From: Archangium violaceum
GTDB lineage: Bacteria; Myxococcota; Myxococcia; Myxococcales; Myxococcaceae
Direction: 5' to 3'
NCBI RefSeq assembly: GCF_016859125.1
Contig: NZ_CP069338.1
Coordinates: 3,560,501 to 3,624,500 of the forward strand
Length of the DNA: 64,000 nt
Part shown: one piece after another, positions 8,689 to 17,068 of the stretch
How positions within the stretch are numbered: position 1 is the stretch's first letter
How the letters are laid out: every line of letters begins with the position of its first letter
The notes under the pieces: generated by a model
The model's input: the letters and a program-made list of their open reading frames with translations, nothing else
The model's database searches: none
What the model was told of the DNA's origin: nothing
Program-made: the position numbers and the translations under genes

Positions 8689-8823
8689 ATGAACGGCCGA
8701 GTCGCTGCTCCCAAGACCACGCGGCACCTCCAGGAGTTGGAGCAGATCCTTAGCGCGCGCGAGGTGCGCCCGGGTGCCGTGCTCACCCCGGCGTTCGGCG
8801 CGAGCTCAGTAATTGGATGCTGA
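8689..8823 (+). CDS. Short ORF, possible truncated gene start (unrecognised)
   Basis: A 44-residue frame beginning MNGRVAAPKTTRHLQELEQI, with a strong Shine-Dalgarno (GAGGAGG) a few bases before the ATG. It runs 18 bp into the 3' end of the convergent GlxA-type regulator gene, where its stop lies. The good ribosome site and sudden end suggest the 5' fragment of a longer gene whose remainder was deleted, but no family is recognised. It may equally be a real small protein. It abuts a truncated TetR relic. Confidence 0.3.
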   Translation: MNGRVAAPKTTRHLQELEQILSAREVRPGAVLTPAFGASSVIGC

Positions 8824-9762
8824 GGCGCGCGGCACACCGGCCGCGCGTTGAAGCGCTCGAGGCGGTTGCCCGAACGCCCGGACGAACGAGCGCCGCATCC
8901 TCTCGCGATTGCCGAAGCCGTTCTCGCGGGCCACCTCTTCGACCGAGAAGCGGCCGGACTCCATCATCACTCGCGCGGACTCGATGCGCAGCCGTTCGAT
9001 GGCCTTCGCCGGAGACTGCCCCGTCTCCTCGCGGAACAGGCGGCTGAACTGTCGCGGGCTCAGGTGAGCGGCGCGGGCCAGTTCCCGGACGGACAGCTCG
9101 GCGCCGAGGTGTTCCCTCGCGTAGGCGAGGGCGGTCTGGACCCGGTCGGATTTCGCGTCGAGGTCCAGCAACGCCGAGTACTGCGATTGGCCGCCGGCAC
9201 GCCGGTGGTAGACGACGAGCTTCCTGGCGACCATCCGCGCCGTCTCGGTGCCAAGGTCCTTCTCCACGAGCGCCAGCGCGAGATCGACACCGGCGCTCAT
9301 GCCGGCCGAAGTCCAGATGGGCCCGTCGACGACGAAGATGCGATCCGCGTCCACTTCGATCTTCGGGTACTTCTGCTGCAACGTGCGTGCGAAGTGCCAA
9401 TGCGTGGTCGCTCGCCGGCCATCGAGCAGACCCGCCTCGGCCAGGATGAATGCGCCGGTGCAGATGGACGCGATCCTGCGTGTCCGGCTTCCGGCGCCGC
9501 GAAGGTAGCTCAACAGGCCCGCCGAGGCCGACGCGCCTTCGCTGTTGCCAGCGACGATCAACGTGTCGAACGCGCGGCGCTTGAAGGCCGCCGTCTGGAG
9601 CTCGTATCCCAGCGAGGTCGCGACGAGCCCGCCGTGCTCCGAAAGCAGGCTGAGCTTGTACTCGGTCGTCCCGGTCTGCTGGTTCGCCATCTCGAACACG
9701 GAGGTGACGGCGAGGCTCATGGCCGAAAACGAGGGGTAGAGAACCAGTCCGATCGTCCGCAT
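8806..9762 (-). CDS. GlxA-type AraC regulator with DJ-1/PfpI domain
   Basis: A 318-residue protein with two domains. Residues 1-185 form a DJ-1/PfpI-like (class I amidotransferase fold) sensor domain with Cys101 in the nucleophile-elbow-like motif SICTGAF. Residues 205-310 form an AraC double helix-turn-helix (LSVRELARAAHLSPRQFSRL, then FSVEEVARENGFGNRERMRR). Such proteins regulate catabolic or stress genes. The ATG at 9762 was preferred over an earlier in-frame start at 9798 because it begins directly with the family N-terminus (MRTIGLVLYPSF). It is divergent from the SDR gene at 9891, its most likely target. Confidence 0.85.
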   Translation of the reverse strand: MRTIGLVLYPSFSAMSLAVTSVFEMANQQTGTTEYKLSLLSEHGGLVATSLGYELQTAAFKRRAFDTLIVAGNSEGASASAGLLSYLRGAGSRTRRIASICTGAFILAEAGLLDGRRATTHWHFARTLQQKYPKIEVDADRIFVVDGPIWTSAGMSAGVDLALALVEKDLGTETARMVARKLVVYHRRAGGQSQYSALLDLDAKSDRVQTALAYAREHLGAELSVRELARAAHLSPRQFSRLFREETGQSPAKAIERLRIESARVMMESGRFSVEEVARENGFGNRERMRRSFVRAFGQPPRALQRAAGVPRASASNY

Positions 9763-9890
9763 GGAGGCTCCTGGATGAACCATGTTCGAATGTCCCAAAA
9801 GGTGGCATCTACGACATTCGGGACATGCGGCAGCACGCTACGCTTCTCACCATCAACCAGCAACACAGCTGGCCGAAAGGGAGAACGAAG

Positions 9891-10694
9891 ATGGGCAGCG
9901 TCTCGAACAAGGGGAAGGCGGTCATCACTGGCGCGTCGTCGGGCATCGGAGCCGAGTACGCCCTGCAGCTGGCCGTGCGTGGCTACGATCTCATCCTGGT
10001 TGCTCGTAATCGGGCCCGGCTGGATGCGCTCGCGGCGCGGCTGAACGGCATGACGGGACGTCAGGTCGAGGTGGTCGAGGCGGACCTGGTGGCGCCCGAG
10101 GGCGTGCGTCGCGTGGAAGAGGTCCTGCGCTCCGATCCGCACATCACCCTGCTGGTCAACAACGCCGGCGTCGGCGCGGTCGCTCCCCTGCTCGAGTCCG
10201 ACCCCGACAAGATGAGTGAGATGATCGCGATCAATGTCCTGGCGCTCACGCGGCTCACGATGGCTGCCGCACCGGGGTTCGTCTCGCGAGGTGGCGGAAC
10301 GATCATCAACATCGCATCGATCGTGGCGATCAAACCCGAGCTGCTCAACGGCGTGTACGGCGGGACCAAGGCCTTCGTGGTCGCCTACACGCAGTCCTTG
10401 CATCATGAGCTGCGCGACAAGGGCGCGCGTGTCCAGGCGGTGCTGCCGGGGGCGACGCGAACGGAGTTCTGGGACATCGCCGGTGCACCGGTTCACACCC
10501 TCCCGAATGAGATCGTGATGAGCGCGTCGGACATGGTCGGTGCCGCGCTCGCGGGCCTCGATCAAGGCGAGCTCGTGACCATCCCCTCGCTGCCAGAATT
10601 TCCAGCATTTAGATCGAAGAGCGAGCCATCGGCGCATGAGACGGATGAGGGCCCAGTTGAAGAGGGGGGCAGGGCCTCAAGAACTGTGTGCTAG
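9891..10694 (+). CDS. SDR oxidoreductase with altered C-terminus
   Basis: A 267-residue short-chain dehydrogenase: TGASSGIG at 13-20, NNAG at 90-93, catalytic S143, Y156 and K160 (YGGTK). The body up to about residue 235 (GELVTIPSLPE) is normal for the YqjQ/DltE-like group. After that the family's usual tail is missing and is replaced by about 30 unrelated, polar residues ending in SRTVC. The replaced part (from about 10597) reads on the other strand like the end of a transposase, so the gene may have been clipped by an insertion event. The active site is intact, so activity may persist. A hairpin terminator follows 12 bp after the stop. Divergent from a GlxA-type regulator. Confidence 0.8.
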   Translation: MGSVSNKGKAVITGASSGIGAEYALQLAVRGYDLILVARNRARLDALAARLNGMTGRQVEVVEADLVAPEGVRRVEEVLRSDPHITLLVNNAGVGAVAPLLESDPDKMSEMIAINVLALTRLTMAAAPGFVSRGGGTIINIASIVAIKPELLNGVYGGTKAFVVAYTQSLHHELRDKGARVQAVLPGATRTEFWDIAGAPVHTLPNEIVMSASDMVGAALAGLDQGELVTIPSLPEFPAFRSKSEPSAHETDEGPVEEGGRASRTVC

Positions 10695-10705
10695 GCTGGT
10701 GTAGA

Positions 10706-10724
10706 GGCGGTGCAGCCGCCTTTT
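10706..10724 (+). terminator. Rho-independent terminator after the SDR gene
   Basis: A GGCGG stem, TGCAG loop and CCGCC stem followed by TTTT, beginning 12 bp after the SDR stop codon. It is short but has the classic layout. Confidence 0.6.
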
Positions 10725-10954
10725 GGGCACATGCTGCGCTCCTATGACGGCTTGCAGCATTATTGAGGTTGCCGTGAAGGGCACTACGGTGGGGTTGGGC
10801 AGCCCGAAGCGTGCGACCTTGCCGCGGCGGAAGAGTGCTGGCGCCTTTTCGGGGAACTCCTGTACGCATCGACACGGGCGGCACGTGGTTGTTTCCGGAA
10901 GGAAAAGGTGCGCTGCGCCCGAGGGCTTTCGCTTCGTTGGCTGGGAGGTGGACA

Positions 10955-12486
10955 ATGGTCGTTGAGTCGTCACGGGCACCGTGGGCGGGCCTGCTGATCA
11001 CCATGGCTCTGCTGTCCGTCGGCTGCGCTTCGCTGACGCCACCGCCAAGCCGGGAGATGGACCTGCGCTATACGCCGCTCGAGGTCGTAAGACCTGCGTT
11101 GGCTGAAGGGCCGGGCGAGGAATCTTCGTTCGCCCGCCTCTCCCCGCCAACCTCGCAGCCTGAGCCCGAGGAGCCGGAGCGGCTACGCCGACGCCGGGCT
11201 TCCCGAGAGGTCGTGCCGGGCGCTACGGGAGCTGCGCGGCAGACTGCTCTCGCGACTCACTTGGCGTTTCGTGGTGCCGTTCACGACGTCTCGGGCTCGA
11301 CCCTCCGCATCTCCGGTGAGCTCTCCAGATTGTAGGCCAGCAAGTGGGGCATCGCCGGCAATGCCGCCGGCCTCTTCGTCCGCTACCTCGATTATGGCGA
11401 ACGTCAACTGCGGTGGATTGACGCCGAACTTGCCGCCGCCACCCGGCTTGCCACCTCCGCTTCAGAGCTGGATGACCCGGACATGCAGCTTGCCCTCCTG
11501 CGCCTCGCTGGCCCACGACTCGAGGCTGCCATGCTCGGCTCCATCCTGCTCGCGGCATGGCTCGACTTCCTCAATCTTGTCGATGTGGTGCTCAAACAGG
11601 GTTTTATCAGCGTGGAGACGTTGTTCGTGAGCATGGAGCGCTGGCAGAAGATGCTCGAGCCCTCCATGAGGGCTCTCTCCTCTCTGGAGCGAGGGCATGT
11701 GGAGGCTGTTGCGAACGACATTCTCGCGCTGATGGGCCATCTCTCCGGCGAGTTCAATTCGACCGCTGAGACCATTCGCGTGGCGATGAAGCGCGGTGAG
11801 CAGGCGATGCTGCTGGCGCAGTTCCTTGAGATGGTCACCATGTTATCGGCGATGAAGCTTTCGTTGCCTTCGCTGCCGCCATCCGCCCCCGCCACGCTCG
11901 GCATGAGCCTGATGGTGGGGGGCGACGGCGTGATGATGGGCACGCGAATCGTCGTGTCAGCCGAGTGGATGGATATGATGCGCCGGCTCGTGAGGGCGGG
12001 AGTCATCTCTCTTCCCGCCGTCAGCGCCGCTGTGCGGATTCAGGCCGGTCAGGTGATGATGGCGCAGGCGCACGACGAGTTACCGCAGGGCGTGCGCAAC
12101 GCGCTCGGCGACGGGCCAGAGGTGCGGGGAATGCGTGTGACGGACAGAGCGGGGGCCGGCATGACCGAGCCACCGCGGCACCATGTCCTGCCGCGAGAGT
12201 TCCGTGAGTGGTTCGAGAAGCGCGGCTTTACCGGCGACATGAGCATCGATCAGTTCTGCGTCAGAATGGAGCAGGCACGTCACGAGGCGATTCATGGAGG
12301 TGGCAACTGGCGCCTCGGTCGCACATGGCCCGGCGAATGGAACCAGATGATCATGGAGACCCTGCGTGATGCCGAGACCAAGGCGGGCCGGATGTTGACG
12401 CGGGGCGAGATCCTGAACATCTCGTCGCGGAGAACATGCGGGACTACCGTATTCCGATGAAATTCATCCCTTGGGGAGCGCGATGA
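10955..12486 (+). pseudogene. SitA/DUF2380-type lipoprotein nuclease toxin, disrupted
   Basis: The ATG at 10955 has a good Shine-Dalgarno (GGGAGG) and starts a lipoprotein signal (LLITMALLSVGC, lipid Cys24). The frame is stopped by an in-frame TAG at 11333-11335, then continues in the same frame (SKWGIAGNAAGLFVRY ... LGMSLMVGGDG) into a C-terminal domain with His-rich motifs (HHVLPREFREWFEKRGF and AIHGGGNW) of the DUF2380/TIGR02269 myxobacterial toxin family. Near 12421 a one-base shift replaces the expected ending (AENMRDYRIPMKF...IPWGAR) with a short nonsense tail stopping at 12460. The ancestral frame would end in TGA at 12484-12486, overlapping the ATG of the next gene. Such lipoproteins are delivered between kin by outer-membrane exchange in Myxococcus (known biology); that it applied here is inference. 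The downstream immunity gene is intact. Confidence 0.75.
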
Positions 12487-12953
12487 ACGAGGACCGTTCT
12501 TGGGACGGCAACTGGAAGGTCCGCCTCTATGAGCGGGTCCGAGAGCGTGGTTTTGATTCGCTCACCTCCTTTGCAAAGGCTCGCCCTGCCGTTCCACTGT
12601 ATTTGCTGGCCGAGGAGCTTGGTCCGGACGATGTCGCCGCTGTGCAGGTGTTGAGTGGATTGCTCGCGGAGGCGGAGCGAAGCCATCAGGTCACTCGCTT
12701 TGTGCGCGATGTGCTCGCGCGCGAGCTGTCGCAGAGTGTACCTGATGGCTGGCCGGCCGTACTGGACGATGCCAACCGCTTCAAGGTCGCCAAGGCACTC
12801 GGCCGCTGGACTGCCTACTCCCCAGAAACCCATAAGGTGCGTGTAAAGCAGATCGGCGATGCGCTCATCGCTACACCGCCGCCACCAGGTTGGCGCCCGC
12901 TCGGGCCTGACGACGAGCTGCTGCGTACGCTCCTTCCCGATGAGGAAGTCTGA
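12483..12953 (+). CDS. Putative immunity protein of the SitA-like toxin
   Basis: A 156-residue soluble, charged, mostly helical protein (MNEDRSWDGNWKVRLYERV ... LGRWTAYSPE ... GWRPLGPDDELLRTLLPDEE). No catalytic motif is visible. Its ATG overlaps the ancestral stop of the toxin gene (ATGA), the arrangement expected for a toxin-immunity pair that is co-translated. Proteins of this shape follow DUF2380 toxin genes in other myxobacteria, from memory. Here the toxin is broken while this frame is clean, which fits retention for protection against siblings that still carry the toxin. Confidence 0.6.
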   Translation: MNEDRSWDGNWKVRLYERVRERGFDSLTSFAKARPAVPLYLLAEELGPDDVAAVQVLSGLLAEAERSHQVTRFVRDVLARELSQSVPDGWPAVLDDANRFKVAKALGRWTAYSPETHKVRVKQIGDALIATPPPPGWRPLGPDDELLRTLLPDEEV

Positions 12954-13003
12954 ACTTCACCCCTGGAGAGGGTAGCGAGTTCCAGGGGGCGGTAGGAGGC
13001 GCG

Positions 13004-14599
13004 CTACTCCTCACGGAGGATGAGGAGTCCGCGTGCCATGTCCACGACGTACACGTAGCCGTCTCCCGGGACGCGCAGGCCAATGGCGCCGTCGAGGAAG
13101 TCGTCCCGGCCGGGGTCCGTCTCCCGGTAGGTGTTGAAGTACGCCACCTGGGTGGGTTTCGTGGGATTGGAGACGTCCAGGACCCGCAGGCCCTCCTGAT
13201 ACCAGGCGATGTAGAGGCGCTGGCCCACCAACACCATGTTGTGGATGGAGATGGCGTCGCGCAGGCGGAACTCGCCAATCTTCACCATCCGGGCCGGGTC
13301 CGTGATGTCCAGCACGCGCAGGTGCGCGTCGATGTTCTCCCCGCCCTCGAAGGCAATGGTGCGGCCGGCGAAGGTGCCCACCACGGTGGCGTGGCTGTAC
13401 TGGTTGGGGAAGCTGTAGGTGCCGAGCGTGCGGACATCGCTCGGATTGCTCGCATCGGCCACGACGAGGCCCACGGAGCCATGGGCGACGTACAGCTGCC
13501 CATCCCGGGCGAACATGTCGTGAGGAGCGGGGAAGCCCACGGTGTTGGGCGCCAGGTATTGGTTGAGCAGGGTGGGAGACTGGGGCGTCGAGATGTCGAA
13601 GATCAGCACGCCCGAGTCGGAGGTGGTGGCGGCGTACAGGCGGTTGCCATCGACGAAGACCGTGTGGACGTTGATGGACCTGCCCGGTACGTCCTTCAAC
13701 AGCCACGGGTCCGCTGGCTGGGAGATGTCGAAGACGAGGACGCCGCGTTCGTCGCTGGCCACGTAGAGGGTGTTGTCCTGGGTCCAGGCGCTGTTCCAAT
13801 AGCTGTCGCTGGGCAGGGTGACGACCTTCTTGAGGACCGGGGCGCTCTTGTCGCTCACGTCGAAGACGGTGAGTCCGCCCGTGCGTCCCTTGTAATCCAT
13901 GGACACCACGTAGGCGTATCCCCGGGTGACATGGACGTCCGCCGGCCGGCCCAGGGCCACGTGGCTCTCTGAGACGAGCCGCAGGCCGGAGGACTCGGAC
14001 TCGCCCTCGCGCCACGTCAGACGGGTGGCGCGGAAGGTGCTCCCCTTGCCGTTGACCCGCCCATTGGTGCAGGTGAAGTAGCAGCCGGTGAAGTCCGTGC
14101 CGCCAGGGGACTCGCAGGCGGCCAAGTTGTAGCTCTGGGTGCCTCCGTCCGATTGGGTGGTCTGCGCGGAGAAATGGAGGGTCCGTCCATCCTGCAGGAG
14201 GGTGGTGATGGGTCTGCCATTGGCGAGGCCGGTCCCCCCGTCCGCCGAGAAGAGGACGTTGCCTCCGAAGAGCGTGCCCGCCGCCTCGCTGCGGAGGACC
14301 AGGTTGTAGTGACCGCCCCGCGGCACCTGGGCGAGCGTGTCCCGGTTGCACGCCGAGAGGTCGACGTAGCTGGGGTCACCGCAATGCTCCGAGGTGCCTC
14401 CGTCGTTGATGATCCGGCAGGCGGAGAGGCGGCCGGGGTCCACCAGGTCGCCCAACTCCTCGAGGGGCGTGGCCGTCCCATCCCAGGCGCTCCCGGCATC
14501 GAGCCCCGCATCGGGCGTGGGTTGGCTCGGGTTGTCCGGGCAGCCCAGGAGGGCGACGAGAGGAATGAGAGCAGGTGCACCTGGGTGACACGGGTCCAA
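13004..14599 (-). CDS. LVIVD-repeat beta-propeller lipoprotein
   Basis: A secreted protein of about 530 residues. The C-terminal two thirds hold tandem LVIVD-type repeats (for example GGLTVFDVSDKSAPVL, GVLVFDISQPADPWLL, GVLIFDISTPQSPTLL, HLRVLDITDPARMV, GLRVLDVSNPTKPT), predicted to fold as a beta-propeller at the cell surface. The N-terminal third is Cys-containing and may be a separate domain. The N-terminus is uncertain: a lipobox-like stretch (LIPLVALLGC) follows a TTG at 14599 used here, but a better start (ATG 14604, MNWTRVTQ, with GGAG upstream) lies in another frame, so a one-base error or frameshift near 14580 is possible. The frame itself stays open to a TTG at 14662. Function unknown; probably adhesion or regulation at the surface. 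Confidence 0.75.
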   Translation of the reverse strand: MDPCHPGAPALIPLVALLGCPDNPSQPTPDAGLDAGSAWDGTATPLEELGDLVDPGRLSACRIINDGGTSEHCGDPSYVDLSACNRDTLAQVPRGGHYNLVLRSEAAGTLFGGNVLFSADGGTGLANGRPITTLLQDGRTLHFSAQTTQSDGGTQSYNLAACESPGGTDFTGCYFTCTNGRVNGKGSTFRATRLTWREGESESSGLRLVSESHVALGRPADVHVTRGYAYVVSMDYKGRTGGLTVFDVSDKSAPVLKKVVTLPSDSYWNSAWTQDNTLYVASDERGVLVFDISQPADPWLLKDVPGRSINVHTVFVDGNRLYAATTSDSGVLIFDISTPQSPTLLNQYLAPNTVGFPAPHDMFARDGQLYVAHGSVGLVVADASNPSDVRTLGTYSFPNQYSHATVVGTFAGRTIAFEGGENIDAHLRVLDITDPARMVKIGEFRLRDAISIHNMVLVGQRLYIAWYQEGLRVLDVSNPTKPTQVAYFNTYRETDPGRDDFLDGAIGLRVPGDGYVYVVDMARGLLILREE

Positions 14600-14691
14600 T
14601 TCATTCGAATTGCTCCAGGAGGAAAGGGGGACATCCTCTCCAGGTCCTCCTTCACGGTGCAAGTCATTGGCACCGGTGTAGATTCCAGGCC

Positions 14692-16710
14692 ATGCGGTCT
14701 TCTCGCAAAGGGTGGGGCCTCTTCATCGGAGCCGTCCTGTTGGCCGGGGTGCTCTGGTTCGCGGGGCGGCCCTCGGAGCCGGCTCCTTCCGTCGTCCCCC
14801 CGCGTGCTCCGGCCACCCGTGCGCCGGTCACCTCCGGGAACGGGGCCTCCGTACGAGCGGAGGATGCGCGGGACTCGTCACAGCGGGGTGTTTCCCTGGC
14901 GCCGTCCGGGAGCATGGAGCGCTGCCTGGAGCTCGACTCCTGCGAGTCGCGGACGCTCGACATCACGTTGCCGCACGGCGTGCTCGTGCGTGGCAGGGTG
15001 GTGGACGAGGCCGGACACCCCGTGGACGGGGTTCGAGTGGCGCTGAGCCGTCCTCCTCCAGGGGGAGGGGAGGATGCGCCTGTCTTCGTCTCCACCGTGT
15101 CCGACGCGGAGGGGACGTTCAGCCTGGATGCGCCGGAGCCCGGGGACTACACCGCTCACCTGTCGCACCCGGACTTCCTCGTCACCGAGGGGCCCGTGTC
15201 GGCTCCGGTGGAGGGGGCTCGGCTGGTGCTGCGCTCCGGCACGCACGTGGAGGTCGAGGTGGTGGACGAGTCCGGACGGCCCGTCGCCGAGGCCGAGGTG
15301 TCCGTCCGCGTCGCGGGCGCCGAGGATTCCCATGAGGAGAAGACGGGCACCACGGACGAGCGCGGCAAGGTGACGCTGAAGGGCTTCGAGCCCGGGAAGT
15401 ACGTGGTGACGGCCCAGCTCCCCTTGGAGGGGCATCTGCGCAGGGTGCGTCGGAGCGTGGAGTCCCGCGGCGCGGAGTTGCTACGGGTGCGTCTGTCTTT
15501 CGAGGCGGGCCTGGAGCTCTCGGGGGTGGTGGTGGATGGCGAGGGCCTGCCGGTGGAGGGCGCGCGGGTCGAACTGGCGCCCGTTCCCCTGAGGGACTCG
15601 CGTGAGGGGCATGACACACGGGAGGAGTCCGTTCCCGAGTCCCTGGCGGATGCGTGGGACTCCGAGTCGGTGCGTCCGCTCCTGACGGATGCGCGGGGGC
15701 GGTTCACCATGAAGCATCTGAGGCCGGGCTACTACCAGGTGACGGTGCTGAAGGAGGGGTATGTCCTCCGAGCGCCGACGGCGCAGGGGGAGATGGACTC
15801 CACGCCGAGCGTCATCGTGTCCGCCGGGGCGCGCGAGGTCCGCCTGGTGCTCGACTTCCTGGGTATGGTGAAGGGGAGGGTGGTCCGTGCGGATGGCTCG
15901 CCGGTGACCCGCTTCCGGCTCAATGACCTTCCCGTGGAGGACGAGCAGGGCGTGTTCCGTTGGCCCATCGAAGAGGATGGAGAGCTGGTGCTGACCTTCG
16001 CCGCGCAGGACCTGGCGGGCACGGAGCGGAAGGAGCGTGTGCGGCGGGGCGAGGCCGTGGACCTGGGCGACATCGTGCTGCGGCTCGGGCGCGAGGTGCG
16101 CGTGCGGGTGGTGGACGCGGAGAGCGCCAGGCCGGTGCGCGGCGCCCTCCTGGACCTGCGGACGCCCGAGCAGGGGGGCGCGGCTTCGACGCGCTCGTTG
16201 CTCTTCCGGGAGACGGCGATCTCTCGGTACAGCGGTCGGTTCCGCATGTCGACGCGCCTCATCCTGACGAACGAGGAGGGCGTGGGGGTGCTCCCCCATG
16301 TGGAGTCGCAACCGCTGCTGCTGATCGCGCGCCATGATGATTTCCTGGAGACGCGTGTGCCGCTCGGAGCGGAGCAGCGGGAGGTGGTGGTGCCGCTGAA
16401 CGCGGGGGCCAGGGTGGTGGGCACCGTGCGGGCCGGGACGGTCGCTGTCGACAGCGGCACGGTGCTGTTGTGTTCGCCGGACGGAGGGCCCTCCGTGCTC
16501 GCCGTCATCCACGAGGGAGCGTATTCGTCCGGGCCCTTGAGGGCGGGGCGCTACACCCTCCAGGTGGCGGTGGGGAACGTTTCCTCCGACGAGCCGCCCC
16601 CCGTCTTCCTCCCCCGTTCCGTGGAGGTGCCCGCGAGCGGGAAGGTGACGCTGGACTTCGAGGCCGCGCCGCGCGGGACCGCCGTGGAGCCCCAGGCGAC
16701 ATGCCGCTGA
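14692..16710 (+). CDS. Surface protein with carboxypeptidase-regulatory-like (CarboxypepD_reg/Cna-B) repeats
   Basis: A 672-residue protein with an N-terminal basic-hydrophobic anchor (RKGWGLFIGAVLLAGVLWFA) followed by a low-complexity Pro/Ala/Ser linker and at least five beta-sandwich repeats of the type GRVVDEAGHPVDGVRVAL, VEVVDESGRPVAEAEVSV, GVVVDGEGLPVEGARVEL and GRVVRADGSPVTRFR. These repeats are structural, common in myxobacterial envelope proteins. No enzymatic domain is visible. The ATG at 14692 directly precedes the anchor sequence. It is divergent from the LVIVD protein, and its stop lies about 30 bp before the likely promoter of the lanthipeptide operon. Export to the periplasm or cell surface is predicted. 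Confidence 0.75.
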   Translation: MRSSRKGWGLFIGAVLLAGVLWFAGRPSEPAPSVVPPRAPATRAPVTSGNGASVRAEDARDSSQRGVSLAPSGSMERCLELDSCESRTLDITLPHGVLVRGRVVDEAGHPVDGVRVALSRPPPGGGEDAPVFVSTVSDAEGTFSLDAPEPGDYTAHLSHPDFLVTEGPVSAPVEGARLVLRSGTHVEVEVVDESGRPVAEAEVSVRVAGAEDSHEEKTGTTDERGKVTLKGFEPGKYVVTAQLPLEGHLRRVRRSVESRGAELLRVRLSFEAGLELSGVVVDGEGLPVEGARVELAPVPLRDSREGHDTREESVPESLADAWDSESVRPLLTDARGRFTMKHLRPGYYQVTVLKEGYVLRAPTAQGEMDSTPSVIVSAGAREVRLVLDFLGMVKGRVVRADGSPVTRFRLNDLPVEDEQGVFRWPIEEDGELVLTFAAQDLAGTERKERVRRGEAVDLGDIVLRLGREVRVRVVDAESARPVRGALLDLRTPEQGGAASTRSLLFRETAISRYSGRFRMSTRLILTNEEGVGVLPHVESQPLLLIARHDDFLETRVPLGAEQREVVVPLNAGARVVGTVRAGTVAVDSGTVLLCSPDGGPSVLAVIHEGAYSSGPLRAGRYTLQVAVGNVSSDEPPPVFLPRSVEVPASGKVTLDFEAAPRGTAVEPQATCR

Positions 16711-16739
16711 GCCCTTCCACGGTATTGGGCTTTTCCGGC

Positions 16740-16769
16740 TTGACTGGATAACTCGTGGCGGACTTCTAA
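16740..16769 (+). promoter_or_regulatory. Likely promoter of the lanthipeptide precursor operon
   Basis: TTGACT (16740-16745) and TTCTAA (16764-16769) are spaced 18 bp, leaving a short leader before the precursor ATG at 16808. It is the best sigma-70-like match in the 97 bp gap. Prediction by eye. Confidence 0.4.
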
Positions 16770-16807
16770 TGGATGTCTTCACCCGGAGTTGAAGAGGAGA
16801 AGAGCCG

Positions 16808-16990
16808 ATGAACCCGTCCAACAACTCGAAGCCCACCAAGTCCCTGAAGAAGCTCGTCCTGAACACGGAGACCGTGCGCGTCCTCACCCAGTCCGAGACG
16901 GCGGCCCCGGGCGTCGGCCGCGATGCCGGCCCCCGTCCGTCCGGCTCCGACTATTGCGGCGACTCCATCTTCCTCGTCTGCGGCTGCTAG
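16808..16990 (+). CDS. Class I lanthipeptide precursor peptide (LanA-like)
   Basis: A 60-residue peptide with a strong ribosome site (GAGGAGA). The leader-like N-terminal half contains KSLKKLVLNTETVRVLTQSE, the amphipathic Leu/Val-rich motif with a Thr-Glu-Thr step that LanB-associated precursors of Gram-negative bacteria use for recognition. A Gly/Ala/Pro-rich linker (residues 32-44) precedes a core ending SGSDYCGDSIFLVCGC. In the last 16 residues there are three Ser (45, 47, 53) and three Cys (50, 58, 60), the right number for three (methyl)lanthionine rings. It heads a plus-strand operon with a LanC-like gene; LanB and an intact LanC are encoded 6 kb away in the convergent operon. No Thr is present in the core, so only Dha-derived lanthionines would form. 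The cleavage site is not clear; PG or GR in the linker are candidates. Confidence 0.75.
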   Translation: MNPSNNSKPTKSLKKLVLNTETVRVLTQSETAAPGVGRDAGPRPSGSDYCGDSIFLVCGC

Positions 16991-17068
16991 TATCGGCCCG
17001 TAGCGAGCGACGTGCCGGCTCACCGTCGGCGGCCATCCCCTTCGCGTGGCTCGTCGCAGAGAAACCGA

